Below, one piece after another: positions 1-7,240 of a stretch of 37,253 nucleotides of DNA. Each line of letters starts with the position of its first letter. Position 1 is the stretch's first letter. Made by a program: the position numbers and the translations under genes. The stretch comes from Verrucomicrobiaceae bacterium (GTDB lineage Bacteria; Verrucomicrobiota; Verrucomicrobiia; Verrucomicrobiales; Akkermansiaceae). The notes beneath the pieces were generated by a model that had not been told where the DNA came from, searched no databases, and saw only the letters and a list, made by a program, of their open reading frames with translations. The DNA lies in assembly GCA_027487435.1 (NCBI GenBank), contig JAIYDP010000211.1:1-37253 (forward strand), given 5' to 3'.

Positions 1-124
1 ACTCCTAAAACTTGGATCGTCTCTTTCCCGACGGAAAATGGCACTCCTAAAACTTGGATCGTCTCTTTCCCGACGGAAAATGGCACTCCTAAAACTTGGA
101 TCGTCTCTTTCCCGACGGAAAATG
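1..124. repeat. 42-bp tandem repeat, three copies, cut by window edge
   Basis: Three head-to-tail copies of a 42-bp unit occupy 1-42, 43-84 and 85-124. Each starts ACTCCTAAAACTTGG and ends CGGAAAATG. Copies 1 and 2 are identical; copy 3 is identical through 124, then diverges (CC instead of GC). Each unit holds a small inverted repeat, TTTCC-CGAC-GGAAA. The array begins at base 1, so it probably continues outside the window. The length is a multiple of three, so a short open frame reads through it as 14-residue repeats, but I see no sign that it is translated. The last copy runs into the pyrG terminator. There are no spacers, so this is a minisatellite-type array and not CRISPR. Confidence 0.95.
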
Positions 125-152
125 CCAGTGAGAGAATTTTCACTGGCATTTT
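119..152 (-). terminator. Rho-independent terminator downstream of pyrG
   Basis: A perfect 13-bp stem is formed by AAAATGCCAGTGA (119-131) and TCACTGGCATTTT (140-152), with an 8-nt loop. It lies 33 nt past the pyrG stop. Read on the minus strand it ends in a short U run. The A/T ends make it symmetrical, so it could also stop transcription coming from the left. Its outer arm overlaps the last tandem-repeat copy. Confidence 0.8.
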
Positions 153-185
153 GGCTTTGCGACGAAGCATTCTCGAAAGCCGCTC

Positions 186-1808
186 TTACAACTCGCTCTT
201 CATTTTATTCTCCAAAGCTGCTTTGACGAATCCAGAAAACAACGGATGCGGTTTGTTCGGTTTGGAGCGGAATTCGGGATGGAACTGGCAGGCGATGAAA
301 AAAGGCAATGTTGGAATCTCAATGATTTCCACAAGACCTTCCTTCGCACTGATGGAGCTTACCACCAAGCCTTTCTCCTGGAGCTGCTCCAGATAGTCGC
401 TATTAAACTCGTAACGATGGCGATGGCGCTCATGGATACGGTCGGCACCGTTGTAAAGTTGGGAGGCCAAGGTGCCGCTGAACAAGATCGATTCACAGGA
501 ACCAAGGCGCATGTTATTTCCCATGCCTTTGAGTTTTTTCTGCTCCTCTTGCAAGCTCACCACGGGATACGGCGTGTCAGGATCAAACTCCGCAGAATTC
601 GCTTTTTTCAAACCACAGACGTTGCGCGCATACTCGATGGTAGCAATCTGCATCCCTAAGCAAATGCCGAAATAGGGAATCTTGTTCACCCGTGCGTACT
701 TGGCGGCGAGAATTTTCCCTTCAATGCCCCGATCTCCAAAGCCCCCTGGCACCAGAATGCCATTCACGTGACCGATTTTCTGCGAAGCATTTTCGTCAAG
801 CAAATCTTCGGTATCGATGCGAACTACGTTGACTTTCGTGTCGTGCTCGGCGCCGGCATGAATCAACGCCTCATAGATCGATTTGTAAGCATCTTGCAAG
901 TCGATGTATTTTCCGGCAACCGCGATGGTCACCTTATGCTTGGGATAGATCACCCGTTTGACGAATTGCTCCCATTCCTCCAAATCCGGCGCGGGAGTGT
1001 GGCCAAGGCCGATTTTATCAACCACCAGGCGGTCAATTTTATCCCTGCGTAAATCCAAAGGACATTCGTAAATGCTGTGCGCTACATCGCGAAAGGCGAC
1101 CACGTATTTCTTTTCCACATTGCAAAACATCGCGATCTTGCGGCGATTGTCTTCATCAAGATCAGCTTCCGTGCGGCAGATGATGATGTCGGGCTGGATA
1201 CCAAGTTCGCGCAATTTCGCGACGGATTGTTGCGTCGGCTTGGTCTTCACCTCGCCGGCAGCTTTGATGAAAGGCAACAACGTAACGTGGATGAAGCAGA
1301 CATTGTCCTTGCCGACTTCTAAAGCAAATTGCCGCAAGGCCTCAATGAACAATAGCCCCTCCATGTCCCCCACCGTGCCGCCGATCTCGGTAATCAACAC
1401 ATCCACGTCAGCATTTTTTTCGCTGACCTCATGAATCCGCGCTTTGATCTCATCGGTGACGTGAGGGATGAATTGCACGGTTTTTCCAAGGTATTTTCCT
1501 TCACGTTCTTTTTTGATCACTGCGTCAAACACCTGCCCCGAGGTTAAATTGTTCATTCGTGACAAAACCCCAGAAGTAAAGCGCTCGTAGTGGCCTAAAT
1601 CCAAATCCGTTTCCGCTCCGTCATCGAGCACATACACTTCGCCATGCTGAAACGGCGACATCGTCCCGGGATCGACGTTCAAATACGGATCAAATTTCTG
1701 CATTAGGACTTTTAAGCCCCGTTGTTCCAGAAGAGTTCCGATCGAGGCAGCGGCTAGGCCTTTTCCTAGGGAGGAAACGACTCCGCCTGTGACAAATATG
1801 TATTTCAT
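186..1808 (-). CDS. pyrG: CTP synthase
   Basis: This 540-residue protein catalyses ATP-dependent amination of UTP to CTP with glutamine-derived ammonia, the last step of pyrimidine nucleotide synthesis, in the cytoplasm. The N-terminal synthetase domain begins MKYIFVTGGVVSSLGKG, with the P-loop at residues 8-17. The C-terminal class I glutamine amidotransferase domain has an oxyanion-type GGFGDRG (355-361), nucleophile Cys383 in GICLGMQ, and the His510/Glu512 pair in HPEF. Length matches the family (about 535-550). The frame is open for 42 more codons upstream, but the conserved N-terminus fixes the start at the ATG at 1808. It starts 19 nt after the kdsB stop and is the last gene of a symporter-kdsB-pyrG run, followed by a hairpin terminator. 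Confidence 0.98.
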   Translation of the reverse strand: MKYIFVTGGVVSSLGKGLAAASIGTLLEQRGLKVLMQKFDPYLNVDPGTMSPFQHGEVYVLDDGAETDLDLGHYERFTSGVLSRMNNLTSGQVFDAVIKKEREGKYLGKTVQFIPHVTDEIKARIHEVSEKNADVDVLITEIGGTVGDMEGLLFIEALRQFALEVGKDNVCFIHVTLLPFIKAAGEVKTKPTQQSVAKLRELGIQPDIIICRTEADLDEDNRRKIAMFCNVEKKYVVAFRDVAHSIYECPLDLRRDKIDRLVVDKIGLGHTPAPDLEEWEQFVKRVIYPKHKVTIAVAGKYIDLQDAYKSIYEALIHAGAEHDTKVNVVRIDTEDLLDENASQKIGHVNGILVPGGFGDRGIEGKILAAKYARVNKIPYFGICLGMQIATIEYARNVCGLKKANSAEFDPDTPYPVVSLQEEQKKLKGMGNNMRLGSCESILFSGTLASQLYNGADRIHERHRHRYEFNSDYLEQLQEKGLVVSSISAKEGLVEIIEIPTLPFFIACQFHPEFRSKPNKPHPLFSGFVKAALENKMKSEL

Positions 1809-1827
1809 GACTGTAGTTGTGTAGGTA

Positions 1828-2583
1828 TTACGATATGTTTTGAGAAAGAATAAGTGAAATGGCCTGCGCTTGCTCTGGAGTATCCACTCCAGGGGAGGCA
1901 TCATCGGTGAGCAAAACTTGGATTGACGCGCCATTTTCTAGTGCGCGGAGTTGTTCGAGGGACTCGGCGCGCTCCAGCGGCGAAGGCGGCCACGTCACAA
2001 AGCGCTCGATGAACTCGCGCCGATACGCATAAATCCCTTTATGGCGCAGCACCGGTAGCCCCTCCACAGTGTTGCGGAAAAAAGGCAATGGCGAACGCGA
2101 AAAATACAGGGCTTTTCCCGTCAAGCTGGTCACGACTTTCACCACATTCACGTCGGAGACTGCCGGATCGTCAGGCGAGAGAGGATTTGCCGCAGTCGCC
2201 ATGTCCAGCAGGGGATTTGCCGCCATCGTTGCTGCAAGTTCGTCCACCAAAGCAGGATCGATCAATGGTTCATCGCCCTGAACGTTGACCACATGCGTGG
2301 CATGAGGAAGTGAAAGCAAGGCCTCGGCGATGCGATCCGTGCCAGTCGGGTGCTCGGATGAGGTCATGATGACTTTCGCGCCAAACCCTTCCGCCGCAAA
2401 GCGGATACGCTCATCGTCGGTAGCGATCACCAAATCATCGAGTTTTCTGCATTTCCTGCATTGCTCCCACACATGCTGCACCAAGGGTTTGCCGAGGATG
2501 AGATGCAGCGGTTTCCCCGGAAAACGCGTAGAACCCCAACGAGCAGGCAAGATCCCAACGATGGATATAGGTGAATGTGGCAT
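1828..2583 (-). CDS. kdsB: 3-deoxy-manno-octulosonate cytidylyltransferase (CMP-Kdo synthetase)
   Basis: This 251-residue protein activates Kdo with CTP to CMP-Kdo, the donor for the inner core of lipopolysaccharide. It has the family hallmarks ILPARWGSTRFPGKPL (residues 11-26, nucleotide binding), an ATDDERI segment near 54 and VQGDEPLI (101-108, metal/substrate site). The ATG at 2583 is chosen because it leaves only ten residues before the conserved start and has a weak AAGGG-type ribosome site about 9 nt upstream; the frame stays open 31 codons further into the symporter gene. It sits 31 nt after the symporter stop and 19 nt before pyrG. A CTP consumer beside CTP synthase is the order I recall from Chlamydiae, which fits a PVC origin. 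Confidence 0.97.
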   Translation of the reverse strand: MPHSPISIVGILPARWGSTRFPGKPLHLILGKPLVQHVWEQCRKCRKLDDLVIATDDERIRFAAEGFGAKVIMTSSEHPTGTDRIAEALLSLPHATHVVNVQGDEPLIDPALVDELAATMAANPLLDMATAANPLSPDDPAVSDVNVVKVVTSLTGKALYFSRSPLPFFRNTVEGLPVLRHKGIYAYRREFIERFVTWPPSPLERAESLEQLRALENGASIQVLLTDDASPGVDTPEQAQAISLILSQNIS

Positions 2584-2614
2584 AGATGTTTCCCTTCGCG
2601 TAGCAGTGTGCAGG

Positions 2615-4258
2615 TTAATTGGCAAGCCGTGTATCATCAAGTTCACGACGGCTTGGCGTGCGGAAGCATAGCGCAATCGCCGCAGTCACGATCGTGCCAA
2701 ACATAATCCGCCACGTGAACTCGATTACGGGAAACCAATCAGGATTTTCGTAAAGATTTTTCCCAGAAATCATGTGAAACAGCTCATTTGGCAAGTTGCT
2801 CAAGAAAGCCACCGCAATAAATCCTGATATCATCGCGATCAAATTGCCCAAGTCATTGCCACGACTCTTGGTGAACAACGCCACTATGAAAACGCCCAAC
2901 AACGAACCATAGGTATAGCCAAAACTTCCCAAAATGATGCCGATGATACTCAGCGATGGATTCATCGCCTTGACCAATGCCGTAAGCAATCCAATCGTGA
3001 TCAGAATCAACGTGAAGGCAAATGTACTACGTTTGATGATTTTTACCCGCACCGCCTCATCATCGGGTGTCGCGAACCAACGAAAATGGAAATCCCGCGA
3101 ATAACTCGTCGCCAAGGAGTTCAACGCCGTCCCCAGGGAGCCCATCGTCGTTGCCAAAACACCTGCGATCACCAGTCCCCGCAACCCAGGCGGCATCATC
3201 GTCACTACGAAATGCGGAAACATACGCGTACTGTCCGCCAGGCCATCTTTGCCAAGCGGCAAATGCGGATCCGTATGAAAATGCGTATAAAAAACATAGA
3301 GTAAGATCCCTATGGAAAGCACCGCAAAGGTTACAGGAATGTCCGCCACCCCAGACAGAATAGTTGCCACCGCGCTTTGATTCTTATTTTTCGCCGTCAG
3401 CATCCGCTGCACCATATCTTGATCCGTGCCATGCGTCGCCATGGTCACAAACAGTGATCCCAAAAACGCTGACCACACCGTGAACTCAGATGCCAGCACG
3501 CTCTTGATTTCTCCCCAAATTCCATTCGCCGGCACGTCGCCCCGCCACTGCCACAAGGTCAAATCCTTAGGCCCAGTGAGCTTTGCCGCCATGCCATCCC
3601 AGCCACCAGGAATATGCCCGAGCAAAAAGAACAACGAGAACCCTAACGCCGCAAACAACACCAAAATCTGAATCACATCCGTCCAAATCACCGCCTTGAT
3701 CCCACCCAAGGACGTATAGGCCGCCGTCAGCAAGCTAATCAGCACCAAGCCCACACCCGTGATCCAGAATTGCTGCCATGGCGACATCTTCAACTCCGGA
3801 TTCCAATGATTCCATATCACCACCAACAGCAAGGTCGGCACCCACAAGCGAGTTCCACTCGCCAGCGATCTCGTGCAAAGAAACACCATGCTGGCGAAAC
3901 GTCTTGTTTGCGGCCCAAAGCGCGTCTCCAAAAACTCATAAATGCTCACCACATTGTTTTTGTAATACGCCGGCAAAAACACTCCACTCACCACCAACCG
4001 TGCCAGCAAGTAGCCCACCATCAGTTGCGCATACGTGTAGTTGCGATTCCTAAATCCTTCTCCTGGCGTACCAAAAAACGTCCCAGCACTAATTTCCGAT
4101 GCCAAAATCGATGCCAAAACCGCCCACCATGGGATCGATCGCCCGCCTAAGGAGAACTCGGAAACATTTCCGCTTTGTCGGCTAAAATGAATGCCAATTC
4201 CGATGATCACCGCGAAATACAGCCCAATCACCAACAAATCCCACCAATACTCTCCCAT
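2615..4258 (-). CDS. Sodium:solute symporter (SSS family), substrate unknown
   Basis: This inner-membrane protein of 547 residues has about 13 hydrophobic segments over its full length. The N-terminal region carries GGRSIPWWAV (about 38-47) and ILASEISAGTFFGTPGEGF, the pattern of the solute:sodium symporter family (LeuT fold), which couples Na+ entry to uptake of sugars, amino acids, nucleosides or similar solutes. Nothing visible fixes the substrate. I prefer the ATG at 4258, which has AGG close upstream; an in-frame GTG at 4282 would add eight residues. It heads the run symporter-kdsB-pyrG with a 31-nt gap, but a functional link to Kdo metabolism is not evident. It is divergent from dnaA across a 315-bp gap. 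Confidence 0.9.
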   Translation of the reverse strand: MGEYWWDLLVIGLYFAVIIGIGIHFSRQSGNVSEFSLGGRSIPWWAVLASILASEISAGTFFGTPGEGFRNRNYTYAQLMVGYLLARLVVSGVFLPAYYKNNVVSIYEFLETRFGPQTRRFASMVFLCTRSLASGTRLWVPTLLLVVIWNHWNPELKMSPWQQFWITGVGLVLISLLTAAYTSLGGIKAVIWTDVIQILVLFAALGFSLFFLLGHIPGGWDGMAAKLTGPKDLTLWQWRGDVPANGIWGEIKSVLASEFTVWSAFLGSLFVTMATHGTDQDMVQRMLTAKNKNQSAVATILSGVADIPVTFAVLSIGILLYVFYTHFHTDPHLPLGKDGLADSTRMFPHFVVTMMPPGLRGLVIAGVLATTMGSLGTALNSLATSYSRDFHFRWFATPDDEAVRVKIIKRSTFAFTLILITIGLLTALVKAMNPSLSIIGIILGSFGYTYGSLLGVFIVALFTKSRGNDLGNLIAMISGFIAVAFLSNLPNELFHMISGKNLYENPDWFPVIEFTWRIMFGTIVTAAIALCFRTPSRRELDDTRLAN

Positions 4259-4443
4259 GCACCTGATCTTCACCCGATTCACCGTACCAACTCAAGACAA
4301 ACGATCCACAAACTGAAAATTCCTTGATGCATGAGCACTCGCAAAGCTCACCTGCAAAAATATCAACAGATCTTAAAAATCACGTAAAAGTTTTTTGACG
4401 AATTTGTCACCGTGGAACGCCCGTGAAACGCGGCGCGACGATC

Positions 4444-4469
4444 ATCCTCTATCGGTTCGAGGATTTTTT
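4444..4469 (+). promoter_or_regulatory. Terminator-like hairpin in dnaA leader (first)
   Basis: ATCCTC (4444-4449) pairs with GAGGAT (4459-4464) across a 9-nt loop and runs straight into TTTTTT (4464-4469). The polarity is that of a plus-strand intrinsic terminator. No plus-strand gene lies upstream, because the neighbour is divergent, so it would act on a dnaA leader or a short RNA. The stem is only 6 bp. Confidence 0.5.
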
Positions 4470-4536
4470 CATGTTTTTCTTCTCATCAGCCCTCTACAAC
4501 ATCCCTCGCCGCACACGAGTCTTGCGCTCTTTTGAC

Positions 4537-4560
4537 TCTTGCGCGCGGCAAGAATTTTTT
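4537..4560 (+). promoter_or_regulatory. Terminator-like hairpin in dnaA leader (second)
   Basis: TCTTGC (4537-4542) pairs with GCAAGA (4548-4553) around a 5-nt loop, followed by ATTTTTT (4554-4560). It ends 13 nt before the dnaA ATG. It may attenuate dnaA transcription or protect the start region of the mRNA. With a 6-bp stem it could also be chance, but it is the second such element in 120 bp. Confidence 0.45.
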
Positions 4561-4573
4561 AAAAAAACACGAA

Positions 4574-5986
4574 ATGCACTCTGCGGAAACTGCCACTCCA
4601 CAATCTTCAGAAACCTCCTACCACATCGCACAACAACAATGGATCCAAGTTCAGCAAACCCTGCAAAACACCCTAAGCGCTGACGCGTATCAACGTTGGT
4701 TTCGTAATAGCAGCCTCATCGACCTCGACGACCAGCGCTTGACCGTCGGCTTGCCTAACGATATCCATCTCGTCTGGATTGAGACCAACTACCTCAACGA
4801 ACTCAGCGATGCCTGCAACAGCGTCTTCGGCACCCGCGAAATCAAACTCGCCGTCTGTGAGCTGGATTCATCCAGCGCCAACGAGGAGACCACACAACCC
4901 GTCAGCTTTAAAAAATCTGTCGCACCCGAGGAAACTCCTGACACCTTCGAGAAACGCCTCAAAGCTGCGGGACTCAATTCGCAGTTCAACTTCGCTCGCT
5001 TTGTCGTCGGCAGCAACAGCGAGTTTGCCCATGCCGCCGCAACCGCTGTCGCAAAAAACAAAACCGTCGGTTACAATCCCCTCTTCATCCACGGCGGCCC
5101 GGGCCTCGGCAAAACCCACCTCATGCAGGCCATCGGCCAAGAATGGCTACGCACCCGCCCAAACTCCCGCGTGGTTTTCCTCACCTGCGAGAAATTTACC
5201 AACGAGTTCATCGATGCCGTGCGCAAGGGCGACATCGAAAAATTCCGCAAACGCTACCGCACTGCGGAACTGATGCTCATTGATGATGTTCAATTCATCG
5301 CCGGCAAAGAACGCTCCCAAGAAGAATTCTTCCACACCTTCAATACCTTACTCGATGGTCAGCGCCAAGTCGTTCTCACCTGTGATCGACCCGCCTGCGA
5401 GATCAAATCCCTCGAGCCCCGCCTCGTGTCTCGCTTCGAGTGCGGCCTCACCGTGGAATTGCAAATCCCTCTAGAAGAAACACGCACGGCCATCCTCCGC
5501 GCCAAAATGGAAGAATGGAAAGTCAAAATCAGCGATGAAATCATCACCTTTCTCGCCCACAACATCCGCAATAACGTGCGCCGACTCGAAGGCTCACTGA
5601 TGCGCATCGCCACATATACCTCACTCTCTGGCGAATCCATCCCCATGGAAAAAGTCGAATACTTGCTTCGCGACATTCTGCGGGAGGAAGCCACGCGCCA
5701 AGTCACCGTCGATGCGATTCAAAAAGCCGTAGCCGAACACTTCGACATCCGCCTCGCGGACATGACCAGCCGTCGCCGCCCCGCGAGTATTGCCTACCCA
5801 CGCCAAATCGCCATGTATCTCAGCCGGAACCTCACAAAAAGTTCCCTTATGGACATCGGCGAGGCCTTTGGCGGTCGCGATCACGGCACCGTGATCCACG
5901 CCTGCAAAAAACTCAGTGATATGATGACCAAAGATCATGGCGTCAAAGAACTCGTTGCCAAGCTCCAAGCCAATCTTCAACGCTAA
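4574..5986 (+). CDS. dnaA: Chromosomal replication initiator protein DnaA
   Basis: This 470-residue AAA+ ATPase binds DnaA boxes and opens the replication origin. Domain I occupies about 18-95, with a short linker to about 120. The AAA+ core has Walker A GGPGLGKTH (174-182), Walker B LMLIDD (233-238) and a sensor/arginine-finger region around EPRLVSRF. The C-terminal DNA-binding domain IV has the family signature as AFGGRDHGTVIHACKKL (431-447). Length is typical. The ATG at 4574 is chosen although no Shine-Dalgarno sequence is visible; an in-frame TTG at 4532 would add 14 unconserved residues. dnaN, recF and gyrB are not beside it, so the classical origin cluster is broken up here. A hairpin terminator follows the stop. 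Confidence 0.97.
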   Translation: MHSAETATPQSSETSYHIAQQQWIQVQQTLQNTLSADAYQRWFRNSSLIDLDDQRLTVGLPNDIHLVWIETNYLNELSDACNSVFGTREIKLAVCELDSSSANEETTQPVSFKKSVAPEETPDTFEKRLKAAGLNSQFNFARFVVGSNSEFAHAAATAVAKNKTVGYNPLFIHGGPGLGKTHLMQAIGQEWLRTRPNSRVVFLTCEKFTNEFIDAVRKGDIEKFRKRYRTAELMLIDDVQFIAGKERSQEEFFHTFNTLLDGQRQVVLTCDRPACEIKSLEPRLVSRFECGLTVELQIPLEETRTAILRAKMEEWKVKISDEIITFLAHNIRNNVRRLEGSLMRIATYTSLSGESIPMEKVEYLLRDILREEATRQVTVDAIQKAVAEHFDIRLADMTSRRRPASIAYPRQIAMYLSRNLTKSSLMDIGEAFGGRDHGTVIHACKKLSDMMTKDHGVKELVAKLQANLQR

Positions 5987-5995
5987 AACGTTTCC

Positions 5996-6028
5996 ACCCA
6001 TTTCCTCAAGGAAATGGGTTTTACTTTT
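5996..6028 (+). terminator. Rho-independent terminator of dnaA
   Basis: A 10-bp stem is formed by ACCCATTTCC (5996-6005) and GGAAATGGGT (6010-6019) with a TCAA loop, followed by a T-rich tail ending at 6028. It starts 9 nt after the dnaA stop. Its tail overlaps the end of the convergent hydrolase gene (stop codon at 6021-6023), so it may serve both genes, although the minus-strand U tract is weaker. Confidence 0.85.
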
Positions 6029-7028
6029 CGGTCGATGCAAACCATTTCAACGCGTCCGCGATGTGTGGCTTGTGAACCGCATGGCCACCGCTGAAGCTTT
6101 CACTCTTCACATTTTTGAGGCCATTTGACTTGAGGCTATTCAGCACCGAATTAACACTCGCCTCAGGCACTAAGTTATCTTTATCACCTGTGCTAAGGAA
6201 AACTTTCATCTTCTTGTAGCCACTGGATGAAGCTTTATAGCGCTCTTTCCCTTTGCCACTCCAGTCTTCATTACATCCGATCAACAAAGCGCCAACCACG
6301 TTATAGTCATGTTTGATCAAGAAGCCACAGGGATCAAAACACCCCTTCGCTCCCCCAGAAAACCCACCCACGGCGAAGGACCATTCTTTGCTCTTCGGCC
6401 ACACTTTGTTTAGTAGATCGAAAGCACAGTAAATGTCGGAATTATTATTGGATCGGCCTATGTTGGAATCATAGGTAAGGCAGACCCAACCCGCATCGAT
6501 GCAATCTTTGGCATACATACCCATAACCCCAGTATTCCCACGTGACCTTTCGCCATCATTGTTGACCGCGGTGTTCGCGATAAATACTTTCTGCGGCATC
6601 GATGGATCAAAATCCGCTGGCACCGCGATCGCCACTCGGTATCCGGTGTCTTTGCCTTTGTGAATCTTTTGCACGCGTTTCAGAGTATCAGCATCATACT
6701 CATATTCGTAAAGATTGACCTTGCCACCTTTGACGAACGGCTTGCCATCGAATTGATCCCCACCGCCTTTACTCGTCCCACCTCCTTGCGGGTTGGGATT
6801 TGCCTCTTTTTGCTGCTCGATCCACTCACTAACAAATGTGCGATCGCTCTCGCTCAATTTCTCCAGCGCAATTGTGAATTTTTTTCCCGCTTTATTGACT
6901 GTCACATTGGTAGCATCGGCACTTATAATCTCTGCTTCCATTTTCTTGCCCGATGCATCCGTCCAGGTGCGTGACCATGCGACTCCTTGCAACAAAATAC
7001 AAACCATGAGGGGAAAAATCATTTGCAT
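6021..7028 (-). CDS. Secreted SHD1-domain alpha/beta hydrolase (probable esterase)
   Basis: This 335-residue protein begins with a signal peptide (hydrophobic 3-18). Residues 20-70 (RTWTDASGKKMEAEI through KLSESDRTFVSEW) match the SHD1/SLA1-homology fold found on secreted PVC proteins. A Gly/Asn-rich linker near 75-95 leads to an alpha/beta-hydrolase domain with nucleophile Ser224 in GGFSGG, a likely acid at Asp282 or Asp284 (STGDKDNLVP) and His316 (SGGHAVHKPH). This is the usual catalytic triad order, as in feruloyl-esterase- or dienelactone-hydrolase-like enzymes; the substrate is unknown. The ATG at 7028 gives the best signal peptide; an upstream TTG at 7070 is in frame. It converges on dnaA with a shared hairpin. 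Confidence 0.85.
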   Translation of the reverse strand: MQMIFPLMVCILLQGVAWSRTWTDASGKKMEAEIISADATNVTVNKAGKKFTIALEKLSESDRTFVSEWIEQQKEANPNPQGGGTSKGGGDQFDGKPFVKGGKVNLYEYEYDADTLKRVQKIHKGKDTGYRVAIAVPADFDPSMPQKVFIANTAVNNDGERSRGNTGVMGMYAKDCIDAGWVCLTYDSNIGRSNNNSDIYCAFDLLNKVWPKSKEWSFAVGGFSGGAKGCFDPCGFLIKHDYNVVGALLIGCNEDWSGKGKERYKASSSGYKKMKVFLSTGDKDNLVPEASVNSVLNSLKSNGLKNVKSESFSGGHAVHKPHIADALKWFASTEK

Positions 7029-7147
7029 GCGCGAGCTTACAATCCGTCCATGATCAAAGTAAAGCTTCAAATCGATTTTGTCGCGCCGCAGCAGGTTCTT
7101 TTTTCCATGTTTCTCTTTAGATGCAGTCCACTGTGACCATCAAAGCC

Positions 7148-7210
7148 TAGTTGCGACTTTCTGGCACTCTACTTCGGATCTCGGATTCAACCGAAAATCC
7201 ATCGCAACTA
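7148..7210. other. Inverted repeat / potential structured RNA 3' of isomerase gene
   Basis: A 9-bp perfect inverted repeat (TAGTTGCGA 7148-7156, TCGCAACTA 7202-7210) encloses a second one (TTCGG 7173-7177, CCGAA 7191-7195). It lies 30 nt past the stop of the minus-strand gene at 7241 and has no U tract, so it is not a standard intrinsic terminator. The rest of the 212-bp gap (7029-7240) shows nothing recognisable. Confidence 0.4.
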
Positions 7211-7240
7211 TGCTGTAACAAATTCTCTCACGAATCATTG

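Larger units (their letters stand above)
4259..4573. other. Intergenic region between the symporter operon and dnaA
   Basis: These 315 bp contain no credible gene. An AT-rich part (about 4355-4400) includes a run of T and a TTGACG hexamer at 4395-4400 without a convincing -10. Two terminator-like hairpins on the plus strand are listed separately. Two imperfect DnaA-box-like sequences (each 7 of 9 to TTATCCACA) lie at about 4302-4310 and 4358-4366, too weak to call an origin. A TTG at 4532 is in frame with dnaA but lies in the second hairpin region and would add non-conserved residues. Confidence 0.6.

Noticed and set aside
1..124. Possible CRISPR array
   Set aside because: The 42-bp units are joined head to tail with no variable spacers and no cas genes nearby.
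38..226. Short frame encoding MALLKLGSSLSRRK repeats
   Set aside because: It exists only because the repeat length is a multiple of three; it has no ribosome site and runs through the pyrG terminator.
4302..4366. DnaA boxes
   Set aside because: The two best sites match only 7 of 9 positions, which is expected by chance in AT-rich DNA.
4532..4573. TTG start for dnaA adding 14 residues
   Set aside because: The added residues are unconserved and coded by the hairpin region; the ATG at 4574 fits the family length.
7173..7195. tRNA-like T-arm (GGATTCAACCG)
   Set aside because: Stem and loop sizes do not fit a T-arm, and no acceptor, D or anticodon stems can be built around it.
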